This document shows, piece by piece, positions 1 through 8,353 of a DNA stretch of 44,255 bases. Where the stretch lies: the NCBI GenBank assembly GCA_944325345.1, contig CALUZV010000028.1, forward strand, positions 1 through 44,255, in the 5' to 3' direction. The notes beneath the pieces were generated by a model. It made no database searches and was not told the DNA's origin. It was given only the letters and a program-made list of their open reading frames with translations. The stretch comes from an uncultured Parabacteroides sp. (GTDB taxonomy: Bacteria; Bacteroidota; Bacteroidia; Bacteroidales; Tannerellaceae). The position numbers and the translations under genes were made by a program. Positions within the stretch are counted from its first letter, which is position 1; each line of letters opens with the position of its first letter.

Positions 1-352
1 CTGTCATTCCACAACGACTGCAAAACATAAAGAATGCTTTGCCTGGAGCATTCACAAAGCAAAGGTGTCGAAACATACCTTGTTTATGAAGCCTACAGGT
101 GCATTCCATGAAGTATAAATCATAGACAGAACCTTTCTCTATCGTTTCGCATCTTACTCCCGGCAATTCATTGGCTTTGGCGAAAAACTGGTCAAAGTCT
201 CCAGCCGCCTGTTCATACAAGTCTTTATAAATCTGAAGCGTGCCGTATTGCACACAGTTCTTGCCGCACTCACGGAAGAAAGTTCCCCTTTGCGCTTCCG
301 GCAGTTCTGCGATGCCATTCTCAAATCCCTTGAACCAATCAGATAATTCCAT
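1..352 (-). CDS. Partial Cys-rich protein of unknown function (3' end off window)
   Basis: An open frame starts at an ATG at 352 and runs without a stop to the window edge, giving the first 117 residues. The protein begins MELSDWFKGFENG and has cysteines in a CGKNC pair, an ECTC motif and a CSRCG motif near the edge, which suggests metal or thiol chemistry. I do not recognise the family. A minus-strand -7 box (TACTTTTG) lies about 55 bp upstream of the start, which supports this start and real expression. It is divergent from the antiporter gene at 993. The C-terminus cannot be judged. Confidence 0.7.
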   Translation of the reverse strand, partial: MELSDWFKGFENGIAELPEAQRGTFFRECGKNCVQYGTLQIYKDLYEQAAGDFDQFFAKANELPGVRCETIEKGSVYDLYFMECTCRLHKQGMFRHLCFVNAPGKAFFMFCSRCGMT

Positions 353-407
353 TTCTTTTTAAGCTAATCAAGACTTATAAAATTTGAAGTCCTCTTGAAT
401 CATTGTG

Positions 408-415
408 CAAAAGTA
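408..415 (-). promoter_or_regulatory. Bacteroidota -7 promoter box for the partial Cys-rich gene
   Basis: On the minus strand the sequence reads TACTTTTG, matching the Bacteroidota sigma-ABfr -7 consensus TAnnTTTG. I see no clear -33 TTTG at the expected spacing. It faces the gene starting at 352. Confidence 0.45.
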
Positions 416-682
416 CAATATCTAAGGCTTATTATCATAATAAAACACGAGAACTTTCCATATCAAGCTACACTCGCTCTCTTTTGAGGGCGAACAACTC
501 TATACATTACTCCAAATTCGTCGTGAGCATGGATGATGTCTGGCAAGACAATATCGAAGGGGTAAGACACCGGCACATAGCCGATTTCCTGACGGATGGA
601 AATTGGTGAAGCCCGGAAAATCACAGGTGTTACATATAGTTTCTTAACAGATAAGATTATCCCCAACCCAATTTTCAAGCCT

Positions 683-908
683 AGCAAACTGTTTGCCGAG
701 CCCAAAAATCGGCTAGCATTGTCGGCAAACAGTTTTCTTGGAGCAAAAATGCAGTAGGGGTTCCAAGAAAACAGTTTTCTTGCCTTGAAAATCGAGTTTT
801 GGCCCCGGCAAACGGTTTGCGGGGAATGAAAATGGAGTTGAGGGTGCCGGCAAACTGTTTGCTACGCTTGAAAATCGGGTAAAAGTCTGAGAAAACAGTT
901 TGCCGAGG
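683..908. repeat. Palindromic tandem array A, six units of 41-42 bp
   Basis: Palindromic cores start at 683, 725, 767, 808, 850 and 891, so spacing is 42, 42, 41, 42 and 41 bp. Core versions include GCAAACTGTTTGC, GCAAACGGTTTGC and AGAAAACAGTTTTCT, plus hybrids with one arm of each type. The DNA between cores is A-rich and less conserved. The array fills most of the region between the divergent genes starting at 352 (minus) and 993 (plus). The remaining 410-680 stretch shows no convincing gene. Confidence 0.85.
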
Positions 909-952
909 ATGAACTTATACGAAACAACCCTCGCTTATTCTTCGGAATTCCG

Positions 953-960
953 TACCTTTG
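953..960 (+). promoter_or_regulatory. -7 promoter box upstream of the antiporter gene
   Basis: TACCTTTG matches TAnnTTTG and lies 33 bp before the ATG at 993. The -33 element is not obvious. It sits just downstream of palindromic array A, so the array would be outside the transcript. Confidence 0.5.
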
Positions 961-992
961 TCCCCCAAAATAAAAAATATCCCTAAGTAAAC

Positions 993-2465
993 ATGGACAG
1001 TACGCAGCCCAAACGACAACTTCCCCCTCTCCGGATTGCTTTGATTCCGGTCGTCATTCTCATTGTACTTCTTTTTCTTACCATCCGAACGTTCGGAAGC
1101 GACGCGCTGAGCGGAGCGAGCCAGATTGTATTGCTCACGACGGCAGCCATCTGTGCCGCGTTAGCCGTCTTCGTCGGGAAAATACCTTGGAAGGAAATCG
1201 AGGAGGCGATGTGCAACAACATCCTCGGCGTGGCCGTGGCACTGATAATCCTGCTGCTGATTGGTGCACTCTCGGGGGCATGGATGATTAGCGGCATCGT
1301 GCCTACCTTAATCTATTATGGGATGCAGATACTCCATCCGAGCATTTTCTTGGCCTCATGCTGTTTGATATGCGCCGTCATTTCGGTGATGACCGGAAGC
1401 TCGTGGACCACGATAGCGACTATCGGTATCGCGTTGATGGGCATAGGCGAGGCGCAAGGCTTCGACACGGGCTGGGTGGCAGGAGCCATCATTTCGGGCG
1501 CCTATTTCGGAGACAAGATTTCGCCGCTATCGGATACGACGGTGCTCGCTTCGTCCGTTACCGACACGCCGCTTTTCACGCATATCCGCTATATGATGAT
1601 AACGACCGTACCTTCGATGACGCTCGCCCTCCTGATTTTCTTTGTCGCCGGGCTGAACCACGACGCGACTGACTCGTCGCAGATAGCCGCTTACGCAGAA
1701 TCGCTGAAGGGCACGTTCGACATCTCGCTCTGGCTCCTGCTGGTGCCCGTGGCAACCGGCGTGTTGATAGCGAAGAAAGTACCGTCGATTGTAACGCTCT
1801 TCCTCTCGGCGGCGATGGCCGGAATATTCGCCCTTATCTTCCAACCCCATTTGCTGGGCGAGATAGCCGGGGGAGGAACAGATGCCGGCTCCATTTTCAA
1901 GGGCCTTTTTGTAACCTTCTATGGCAGCACGCAGATTGAGACGGGGAATGCCGCGCTCGACTCCTTAGTCGCCACACGCGGAATGGGCGGGATGATGAAT
2001 ACCGTCTGGTTGATAATCTGCGCCATGTGTTTCGGCGGGGCGATGACGGCGAGCGGGATGCTGGAGAGCCTTACCTCGTTCTTCCTCCGCTTCATGAAAC
2101 GGCGTGTGAGCCTGGTAGCCTCGACGGTAGTCAGCGGTCTGACGCTGAACATCTGCACCGCCGACCAATACATCTCCATCATCCTGAATGGAAATATGTT
2201 CAAAGACATATATAGAAAGAAAGGCTTCGAGAGCCGTCTGTTGAGCCGCACGACGGAAGATGCCGTAACGGTAACCTCGGTACTCGTGCCCTGGAACTCG
2301 TGTGGTATGACGCAGGCTACCATCCTCGGCGTGCCGACACTCGTTTACTTGCCGTATTGTTTTTTCAACCTAATCAGTCCGCTGATGAGCATCATCGTCG
2401 CCATCATCGGCTATAAAATCACGCAACACCATGAAGAAGAAACTCAAAATCTCCCTGTTAGCTAA
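993..2465 (+). CDS. nhaC: NhaC-family Na+/H+ antiporter
   Basis: A 490-residue inner-membrane protein with about 11-12 hydrophobic segments. It resembles the NhaC family, which exchanges Na+ for H+ across the cytoplasmic membrane. Family-like stretches include MTGSSWTTIATIGIALMGIG at about residues 130-150 and GAYFGDKISPLSDTTVLASS at about 170-190; the latter holds the conserved acidic and polar residues expected for ion coupling. The length matches the family. The last 35 bp overlap the start of the symporter gene, suggesting translational coupling. The substrate (Na+ alone, or another exchange such as malate/lactate seen in some NhaC relatives) cannot be decided here. Confidence 0.85.
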   Translation: MDSTQPKRQLPPLRIALIPVVILIVLLFLTIRTFGSDALSGASQIVLLTTAAICAALAVFVGKIPWKEIEEAMCNNILGVAVALIILLLIGALSGAWMISGIVPTLIYYGMQILHPSIFLASCCLICAVISVMTGSSWTTIATIGIALMGIGEAQGFDTGWVAGAIISGAYFGDKISPLSDTTVLASSVTDTPLFTHIRYMMITTVPSMTLALLIFFVAGLNHDATDSSQIAAYAESLKGTFDISLWLLLVPVATGVLIAKKVPSIVTLFLSAAMAGIFALIFQPHLLGEIAGGGTDAGSIFKGLFVTFYGSTQIETGNAALDSLVATRGMGGMMNTVWLIICAMCFGGAMTASGMLESLTSFFLRFMKRRVSLVASTVVSGLTLNICTADQYISIILNGNMFKDIYRKKGFESRLLSRTTEDAVTVTSVLVPWNSCGMTQATILGVPTLVYLPYCFFNLISPLMSIIVAIIGYKITQHHEEETQNLPVS

Positions 2466-3594
2466 GGTAGTCATCGCGATTGTCGCCGGTATCGTCTTCG
2501 GGCAGTTTTTCCCGGACTGGGCGACACGCGTGTTCGTAACATTCAACTCGCTGTTCGGCGAGTTCCTCTCGTTCGCCATTCCGCTCATCATCGTCGGACT
2601 GGTAACACCCGCCATTGGCGATTTGGGCAAAGGCGCGGGGAAGCTGCTCGCCATTACGGCCCTGATAGCCTACGGTTCGACGCTCTTTTCCGGCTTTTTC
2701 ACCTACGCCAGCGGGATGGCTGTCTTCCCACATATCCTGCCGACCGATACCGCCTTGGCTGCGGTAGAGAATCCGGGCGACTTCATGCTCCAACCCTATT
2801 TTACCGTGGCCATGCCTCCGCTGATGGACGTGATGACGGCGCTGTTGTTGTCGTTCACGCTCGGTCTGGGTCTATCCTATATTAACGGGACGGCGCTGAA
2901 GGAAGTAGCCGGGGATTTCCGTGATATCGTTATCCTGATGATTGAGGCTGTAATCATCCCATTGCTGCCGCTCCATATCTTCGGCATCTTTTTAAATATG
3001 ACCGTGAGCGGACAAGTTGCCAACATCATCGCAATGTTCCTGAAGGTGATTGTCGTCATCTTTGTCCTCCACGTGCTGTTGCTCTTGATACAATTTAGCA
3101 TCGCCGGAGCCGTGGCCCGGAAGAACCCTTTGAAATTGCTCCGCAATATGCTGCCGGCCTACGCCACCGCCTTGGGCACACAATCCTCAGCTGCCACCAT
3201 CCCCGTAACGCTGGCGCAGACCGTCAAGAATGGCGTGCGCGAGAACATCGCCATCTTTACTGTTCCCCTTTGTGCCACTATCCACCTGGCAGGGAGTATG
3301 ATGAAGATTACCGCTTGCGCGATGGCCATCATGATTATGACAAACGGGATGCCCTCCTTCGGACACATGGCCGGCTTTATGATGATGCTCGGCATTACGA
3401 TGGTCGCCGCCCCGGGCGTCCCCGGTGGAGCTATCATGGCAGCCCTCGGCGTGTTGCAGAGCATGTTGGGCTTCGACGAGACCCTCCAAGCCCTAATGAT
3501 AGCCCTCTATATTGCGATGGACAGCTTCGGGACGGCCTGCAATGTAACTGGCGACGGGGCGATAGCGGTGGTGGTGGATAAAATTGCCAAATAA
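2431..3594 (+). CDS. Dicarboxylate/amino acid:cation symporter (DAACS family)
   Basis: A 387-residue multi-pass membrane protein of the GltP/DctA fold. It carries the serine-rich re-entrant loop (TQSSAATIPVT, about residues 248-258) and a C-terminal NVTGDGAIA motif equivalent to the substrate-binding region of helix 8. Its job would be Na+- or H+-driven uptake of a dicarboxylate or amino acid. It starts inside the end of the antiporter gene (35-bp overlap in another frame). The pairing with a Na+/H+ antiporter suggests the antiporter may renew the sodium gradient the symporter uses, which is inference. Specificity is unknown. Confidence 0.85.
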   Translation: MKKKLKISLLAKVVIAIVAGIVFGQFFPDWATRVFVTFNSLFGEFLSFAIPLIIVGLVTPAIGDLGKGAGKLLAITALIAYGSTLFSGFFTYASGMAVFPHILPTDTALAAVENPGDFMLQPYFTVAMPPLMDVMTALLLSFTLGLGLSYINGTALKEVAGDFRDIVILMIEAVIIPLLPLHIFGIFLNMTVSGQVANIIAMFLKVIVVIFVLHVLLLLIQFSIAGAVARKNPLKLLRNMLPAYATALGTQSSAATIPVTLAQTVKNGVRENIAIFTVPLCATIHLAGSMMKITACAMAIMIMTNGMPSFGHMAGFMMMLGITMVAAPGVPGGAIMAALGVLQSMLGFDETLQALMIALYIAMDSFGTACNVTGDGAIAVVVDKIAK

Positions 3595-3633
3595 ATTCCC
3601 CTGAAAATCGGTTCAACGTTTTAAAGAATCCTT

Positions 3634-3641
3634 TACCTTTG
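3634..3641 (+). promoter_or_regulatory. -7 promoter box upstream of the TerB-like gene
   Basis: TACCTTTG followed by GC matches the Bacteroidota -7 consensus. It lies 60 bp before the ATG at 3701 and after the symporter stop, so the TerB-like gene probably has its own promoter. Confidence 0.5.
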
Positions 3642-3700
3642 CGGTGGAAGTCATCGAATTTCCAAAACGAATATTTTATGAACTCTTAAATTTTTATATC

Positions 3701-4144
3701 ATGGGATTATTTGACAAAATTTTCAAAGAAGCTCCTGAGAATACGAAATTGACACAACAGGAAGCTTTTGCAGGAATCGCCATCGCTTTGGCTGGTGCAG
3801 ACGGCAGTATCTCGCAGTCGGAATGGGATGGCATCGTGAACTATATCCGCCGCTTGAGGATATACGACAACTTCTCCGCTCCGGCATTCGACAAACTCTT
3901 TGACAAGCTTTTCAAAATCCTGAAGAAAGATGGGGCAGGGGCTTTGGTGAAAGCCTCCGTCGAGGGTCTGTCTGACGATTTGAAACTGACCGCCTTCGCT
4001 TGTGCCGTGGACATCGCGCTGGCCGATGGTGTGTTGGAGGAAGAAGAAAAGAATATCATCAACCAGCTGGCTGAGGATTTGCAAATCCCGGAACAAACGG
4101 CTGTCTCTATCATCGAGGTAATGATTATTAAGAACAAAGCATAG
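3701..4144 (+). CDS. TerB-like tellurite-resistance family protein
   Basis: A 147-residue soluble, helical protein starting MGLFDKIFKEAPEN. It has two acidic motifs typical of TerB-like domains, GADGSISQSEW near residue 30 and LADGVLEEEE near residue 112; in the family these bind a divalent metal. I chose the ATG at 3701 over one 57 bp upstream because the upstream stretch contains leader-like A/T-rich DNA and the family begins near here. TerB domains are linked to membrane stress and tellurite resistance in other bacteria; the role here is unknown. It converges on the rhodanese gene, with array B between them. Confidence 0.75.
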   Translation: MGLFDKIFKEAPENTKLTQQEAFAGIAIALAGADGSISQSEWDGIVNYIRRLRIYDNFSAPAFDKLFDKLFKILKKDGAGALVKASVEGLSDDLKLTAFACAVDIALADGVLEEEEKNIINQLAEDLQIPEQTAVSIIEVMIIKNKA

Positions 4145-4152
4145 TCAGATGC

Positions 4153-4254
4153 CGTTGTACGTCTGCAACGGGTCCGCTGGGGCGCAGCGACGTCATTGTA
4201 CGTGTACAACGGGTTCGCTGGGGCGCAGCGGCGTCATTGTACGCGTACAACGGC
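4153..4254. repeat. Palindromic tandem array B, 41-bp unit
   Basis: TTGTAC cores start at 4155, 4196 and 4237, exactly 41 bp apart. Each unit has two palindromes: TTGTACGTGTACAA and, 20.5 bp further on, CGCTGGGGCGCAGCG. The array lies between the convergent TerB-like and rhodanese genes. The last palindrome is followed by CGGCTTTTT, so it could also act as a terminator. Confidence 0.8.
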
Positions 4255-4268
4255 TTTTTCCCCTAAAT

Positions 4269-4637
4269 TTACGGCTTCACGCTGTCATATCCTTTATCCA
4301 AATTATACACTTGGAAGCCCAAGGCCGAGAGTTGCCGAGCTGCCTGACGGCTGCGAACGCCACCTTTGCAATAGACCGCGACGGGGCGGGCTTTGTCGAG
4401 CTGTTGCGTGGCGTTTTGGGTGAAAAGGCTGTCGCGGACATCGATATTCACCGCGTCGCGGATTTTCCCGGCGGCATATTCCTTCGGCGTGCGGACATCG
4501 ACCAGCTGGATAGACGGGTCGGCCTCCAGACGCGCGAGGAAAGTCTCCGCAGGAAGCGTAACGTAGGCATACGTGTCCGGCTCTTGCGCAAACAGGCCGG
4601 TACAAAAACTCAGTAGAGATAGGAGGATAGCTTTCAT
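4269..4637 (-). CDS. Periplasmic rhodanese-like sulfurtransferase
   Basis: A 122-residue protein with a signal peptide (MKAILLSLLSFCTGLFAQ) followed by one rhodanese domain. The catalytic loop is CKGGVRS with Cys90, and the upstream VDVRTPKEYAAGKI motif is typical of the fold. It would carry a persulfide on Cys90 in the periplasm; the acceptor is unknown. The ATG at 4637 was chosen because a signal peptide follows and because it lies just after the stop of the LysO C-terminal gene. It is the last gene of a three-gene minus-strand operon. Confidence 0.85.
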   Translation of the reverse strand: MKAILLSLLSFCTGLFAQEPDTYAYVTLPAETFLARLEADPSIQLVDVRTPKEYAAGKIRDAVNIDVRDSLFTQNATQQLDKARPVAVYCKGGVRSRQAARQLSALGFQVYNLDKGYDSVKP

Positions 4638-4639
4638 AT

Positions 4640-5263
4640 TCAAGAACAAAAGAATGAAACCAAGATAGGAACAGACAAATCGACCAGCACGCCGTGGAAG
4701 ATGGAGACGAATACCCATTCCTTCCCACAATAGCGGGTGATGACGGGCAGGCAGGTATCCATCGACGTGGCCCCGGCGACGCAGATAGGAGCGAAGCGTC
4801 CGAAGTATTTGCCGAAGAACGGAGCGCCTACGAGGGCGAAGAGTTCGCGGAGGACATTTGCTATTAGGGCGATGGCACCTAATTCCGCTGCCATCTGTCC
4901 ACCGAGCGACGGCTCTTTCAATTGCATGATCAAAATGGAAGAAAGGGAATAATACCCGAAGCCACTACCCACAGCCAGGCAATCCGTCAGGCTCCAACGC
5001 CCCATCGCTAAGCTGGCGAGGGCGGCAAAAAGGAGCGAGCCGATAATCGTAGCCAAGGGAACCAACAGCAGGCGAGGACGGATGCTGCGCAAGATTTCTT
5101 TCAATTTCTTGTCGCTCCCGACGCTCATGCCGACTTGGAACATCAGCAGGTAAAGGACGATGAGCTCGATATTGCCATTGAGAAGCACGTCGGGATACCA
5201 ACCAGCATATCCGAAGAGGCAGCCGAGCAGGAAGACGCCGACGATGATGAGGCTGCCGGTCAT
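4640..5263 (-). CDS. lysO: LysO-family lysine exporter, C-terminal piece
   Basis: A 207-residue membrane protein corresponding to the larger, C-terminal part of LysO (Lys_export, formerly DUF340). Conserved family stretches are visible: LLMFQVGMSVGSDKKLKE, the glycine-rich GSGFGYYSLSSILI and GATSMDTCLPVITRYCG. LysO exports L-lysine and toxic lysine analogues in E. coli, where it is a single chain of about 300 residues. Here the function is divided between this gene and the preceding 92-codon gene. The two overlap by 4 bp (ATGA), so they are probably translationally coupled and form one transporter. Confidence 0.8.
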   Translation of the reverse strand: MTGSLIIVGVFLLGCLFGYAGWYPDVLLNGNIELIVLYLLMFQVGMSVGSDKKLKEILRSIRPRLLLVPLATIIGSLLFAALASLAMGRWSLTDCLAVGSGFGYYSLSSILIMQLKEPSLGGQMAAELGAIALIANVLRELFALVGAPFFGKYFGRFAPICVAGATSMDTCLPVITRYCGKEWVFVSIFHGVLVDLSVPILVSFFCS

Positions 5264-5538
5264 GCTTTCCCTCCTTTCCGGAAGAATCGATTATAAACTA
5301 ATTTAGCTGCGCAAAGGCTGCCGAGCGTCGTAGCCACTGCCATCAAGACCGCCTGAGAACCCAGAATCGCAAGGTTTTGCACGATGGTTTCATTTGACCC
5401 GATAGACAAACCGAGGATAAAAAGCAAGGCCAAGATGGTATAAAAGACCGACTTGCCAAGATAGCGCAGAACCGACACATCTTTCAACAAATAACCCAGC
5501 GCGATGCCGCAGAAAAAGATGGAAATAACTGTAAACAT
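5260..5538 (-). CDS. LysO-family lysine exporter, N-terminal piece
   Basis: A 92-residue protein with three hydrophobic segments. It contains FILGLSIGSNETIVQNL, the N-terminal LysO repeat equivalent of the GMSVGSD motif in the partner gene. I place the start at the ATG at 5538 because the earlier ATG at 5565 lies within the -7 promoter box (5563-5570). Together with its partner the length is 92 + 207 residues, close to the usual single-chain LysO. It overlaps the partner by 4 bp. Confidence 0.75.
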   Translation of the reverse strand: MFTVISIFFCGIALGYLLKDVSVLRYLGKSVFYTILALLFILGLSIGSNETIVQNLAILGSQAVLMAVATTLGSLCAAKLVYNRFFRKGGKA

Positions 5539-5562
5539 ACCAGAGATTTTCTTTTTAGCCTG

Positions 5563-5570
5563 CAAAGATA
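5563..5570 (-). promoter_or_regulatory. -7 promoter box for the lysO-rhodanese operon
   Basis: The minus strand reads TATCTTTG followed by CAGG, a full match to TAnnTTTG, 25 bp before the chosen start at 5538. It overlaps the alternative ATG at 5565, which argues against that start. Confidence 0.55.
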
Positions 5571-5592
5571 GGCTTAACTCATTATTTTTGCG

Positions 5593-5600
5593 TAAGTTTG
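5593..5600 (+). promoter_or_regulatory. -7 promoter box for the GH92 gene
   Basis: TAAGTTTG matches TAnnTTTG and lies about 50 bp before the GTG start at 5651. It is back to back with the lysO promoter. Confidence 0.45.
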
Positions 5601-5650
5601 TGGCAATTATTTTAAACAGACAAAGACAATATACTAAATCGTTTCAAGCA

Positions 5651-7915
5651 GTGAAGAAGACAAGCATTTTACTATCAGCAGCTGCCACCCTATGCCTGGC
5701 GGTTTCTTGTACGCCGACAGCGACAAAAGACACAACGGCACAGAATCTGGTGCAGTATGCCGACCCGTTTATCGGGACCGGCTTTCATGGGCATACCTTC
5801 CCTGGTGCTGCCCGTCCGTATGCAATGGTGCAACTCAGTCCCGATACACACATCATGGGCTGGGATGCCAGCAGTGGTTATCATTATGACGACAGGCAGA
5901 TATACGCCTTCAGCCATACGCATCTTTCGGGAACGGGTATTGGCGATATGGGCGACGTAGCCTTGTTGCCTTATTGCGGGGAAGACTCGATCAAGCCCAT
6001 CGCTACGTTTAAGAAGGAAACCGAGAAAGCAGCGCCGGGTTATTATTCCGTGCGGCTCGACAACTTCGGCATCAATGTAGAACTGACCTCGACCGACCGC
6101 GTAGGTTTCCATAAATATACCTACGACAATCCGAAGGAACGGCGCGTGATGCTCGACCTCGGCCATGTCCTGCAGCCGAACTGGGGGCATCGCTTGGTCG
6201 GCAACGAATATTGGTTCGTGAACGATTCGACGGTCGAAGGAACGTATAAGACACAAGGTTGGGCGCACTATCACAACATTTCTTACCACATCGTCTTTTC
6301 CGAGAAGATTGAAAAGGTCTATCAGTATATCGACGGCAAGTTGCGTTCCGACTCCCTTTTCCTGAAATTGAATACAGACAAAGATTTGAAACTCCATTAC
6401 AAGTTTGCCAACTCCACGGAGCCACTCTACGTCAAAGTCGCCATCTCGCCGGTAAGTCCGGACGGCGCGGCTAAGAACTTGGCTCAGGAATTGCCCGGCT
6501 GGGATTTCGAAGCCGTCTGCCAGGAATCCTCCGACATCTGGAATGACGAACTGAACAAGATACAGATAGAGACATCCGACCCCGTTGTCCGGAAAAATTT
6601 CTACACTGCTTTGTATCATGCCTCGCTTGCTCCGTATGCCTATCAGGATGTGGACGGGCAGTATGCAGGCTTGGATAAAAAGGTGCATACCGCGGCGGCA
6701 GGCTATATGAATTATACAGCATTCTCTTTGTGGGATACCTTCCGTGCCCTCCATCCGTTGCTGACGATAATCCGTCCGGAGCGCGCTACGGCGATGGGAC
6801 TTTCCTTGGTGCAGGCTTATCGTGAAGGGACGATTCTACCGAAGTGGCCGATTGTTACCAGCTACACGGGATGTATGCCAGCTTATCATTCAGTTTCCGT
6901 ATTGGCAGACTTGGTTTGCAAAGGATTGACGGGCGACGACGACTTGAAGGTTTGGGCTGAGGCCGGTGCCCGCTCTTCCGTTTACCGTGCCGACTTGGCG
7001 GAGAAGTTCAAAGGAACACGCGAGATGGATTTGATTACAAAGCATCTTTATTATAAGGATAAATATGGTTTCGTGCCGGCAGACTCTATTCCTGAATCTG
7101 TTTCTTGGGGGTTGGAAATGGCCTACGATGATTGGTGCATCGCCCAAATAGCCAAAGCTGCCGGAGACCAGGCCTTAGCCGATGAATATATGAAGAAGGC
7201 TGACTATTATAAACGCTATCTCGACCCAGAGACGAAGTTCATGCGTCCAATCATGAGCGACGGTTCCTTCCGCACGCCTTTCAATCCCCGCTACTCTTCC
7301 CACATGAAGAGCGACTATACCGAAGGAAATGCTTTCCAATGGAGCTTCTTCGCCCCGCATGACATGGACAACTTCATCGCAGCTATCGGCGGAAAGAAAG
7401 AATTGGAGACGCGCCTCGATACGCTTTTTACCACATCCTCACAGATAGACGGAGCCGAAGCATCCGGCGATATCACGGGTCTGATTGGACAATATGCCCA
7501 CGGCAACGAGCCGAGCCACCACATGGCTTACCTTTATAACTGGACCGACGCACCGTGGAAGGGGCAGGAACGCCTCGACTTCATCATGCGCAACTTCTAT
7601 ACGAACCAGCCCGACGGCATCATCGGCAACGAGGATTGCGGACAGATGTCGGCTTGGTACGTCATGAGCGCGATGGGCTTCTATCAGGTTTGTCCTGGTA
7701 TTCCGGTTTACACCGTAGGTCGCCCGATGGTGGACAAAGCCACTATCCGCGTAGCTGGCGGGACGTTTGAGATTGTCGTTACGAACAACTCGCCTGAGAA
7801 CAAGTATGTGAAATCCATTAAACTCAACGGGCAGGAACTGGCTACGCCGTTCTTTAGCCATGCCGATTTGGTAAAGGGAGGGAAAATGGAAATAGAGATG
7901 AGTGCAACGCATTAA
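5651..7915 (+). CDS. GH92 alpha-mannosidase, surface or periplasmic lipoprotein
   Basis: A 754-residue glycoside hydrolase family 92 protein, the calcium-dependent exo-alpha-mannosidases that trim alpha-mannosides from host or fungal glycans. The start is probably the GTG at 5651, which opens a lipoprotein signal peptide (KKTSILLSAAATLCLAVSC). Family motifs are all present: DPFIGTGFHGHTFPGAARP near the N-terminus, FSHTHLSGTGIGDMGD, then in the catalytic domain HGNEPSHHMAYLYNW and GNEDCGQMSAWYVMSAMGFY. Length fits the family. It stands alone, with no SusC/SusD pair beside it, so it is not part of a visible polysaccharide utilisation locus. Linkage specificity cannot be read from the sequence. 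Confidence 0.92.
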   Translation: MKKTSILLSAAATLCLAVSCTPTATKDTTAQNLVQYADPFIGTGFHGHTFPGAARPYAMVQLSPDTHIMGWDASSGYHYDDRQIYAFSHTHLSGTGIGDMGDVALLPYCGEDSIKPIATFKKETEKAAPGYYSVRLDNFGINVELTSTDRVGFHKYTYDNPKERRVMLDLGHVLQPNWGHRLVGNEYWFVNDSTVEGTYKTQGWAHYHNISYHIVFSEKIEKVYQYIDGKLRSDSLFLKLNTDKDLKLHYKFANSTEPLYVKVAISPVSPDGAAKNLAQELPGWDFEAVCQESSDIWNDELNKIQIETSDPVVRKNFYTALYHASLAPYAYQDVDGQYAGLDKKVHTAAAGYMNYTAFSLWDTFRALHPLLTIIRPERATAMGLSLVQAYREGTILPKWPIVTSYTGCMPAYHSVSVLADLVCKGLTGDDDLKVWAEAGARSSVYRADLAEKFKGTREMDLITKHLYYKDKYGFVPADSIPESVSWGLEMAYDDWCIAQIAKAAGDQALADEYMKKADYYKRYLDPETKFMRPIMSDGSFRTPFNPRYSSHMKSDYTEGNAFQWSFFAPHDMDNFIAAIGGKKELETRLDTLFTTSSQIDGAEASGDITGLIGQYAHGNEPSHHMAYLYNWTDAPWKGQERLDFIMRNFYTNQPDGIIGNEDCGQMSAWYVMSAMGFYQVCPGIPVYTVGRPMVDKATIRVAGGTFEIVVTNNSPENKYVKSIKLNGQELATPFFSHADLVKGGKMEIEMSATH

Positions 7916-7964
7916 ATCTTGTGGGCGGTGTCGAAAGGCATTTTCATATCCCCTCTTCTGCGGA

Positions 7965-8320
7965 ATATAGGGTGAGGTAAGATACCGTCTGAGCACTATT
8001 TTCACCTTTATACCTACCCCCCTAAAGCCAAAATAGCACTAAAACACCCTTAGGGGGGTGGGGTAAGATACCGTCTGAGCACTATTTTCACCTTTATACC
8101 CACCCCCCTAAAGCGAAAATAGTACTAAAACACCCTTAAGGGGTGGGGTAAGATGCCTTCTTAGTACTATTTTCGCTTTTATACCCACCCCCCTAAAGCG
8201 AAAATAGTACTAAAACACCTTTTAGGGGGTGGGGTAAGATGCCTTCGGAGCACTATTTTGCCTTTATACCCCCCCTAAATTAGGGGAGGAGGCTGCGAAG
8301 CAGACGGAGGGGTATGCCAC
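7965..8320. repeat. Palindromic tandem array C, 85-86-bp unit, with a dispersed-element tail
   Basis: The GTAAGA phrase recurs at 7977, 8063, 8148 and 8234, a period of 85-86 bp, or twice 43 bp. Each unit combines a long inverted repeat (AGTACTATTTTCGCTTT paired with AAAGCGAAAATAGTACT, 17 bp, best copy near 8162-8205) with a C-rich/G-rich palindrome (CACCCCCCTAA against TTAGGGGGGTG). The array lies between the convergent GH92 and adaptor genes. From about 8270 it ends in a different element, a CCCCTAAATTAGGGG stem followed by CTGCGAAGCAG, which resembles one arm of the inverted repeat at 17484-17612. Confidence 0.8.
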
Positions 8321-8353
8321 AAATATTTAACACAGCCCCATCAAAAATAAAAA

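Noticed and set aside
403..705. Two small frames (68 and 80 codons) between the partial gene and array A
   Set aside because: They overlap each other on opposite strands, lack family resemblance and lie over or near the minus-strand promoter.
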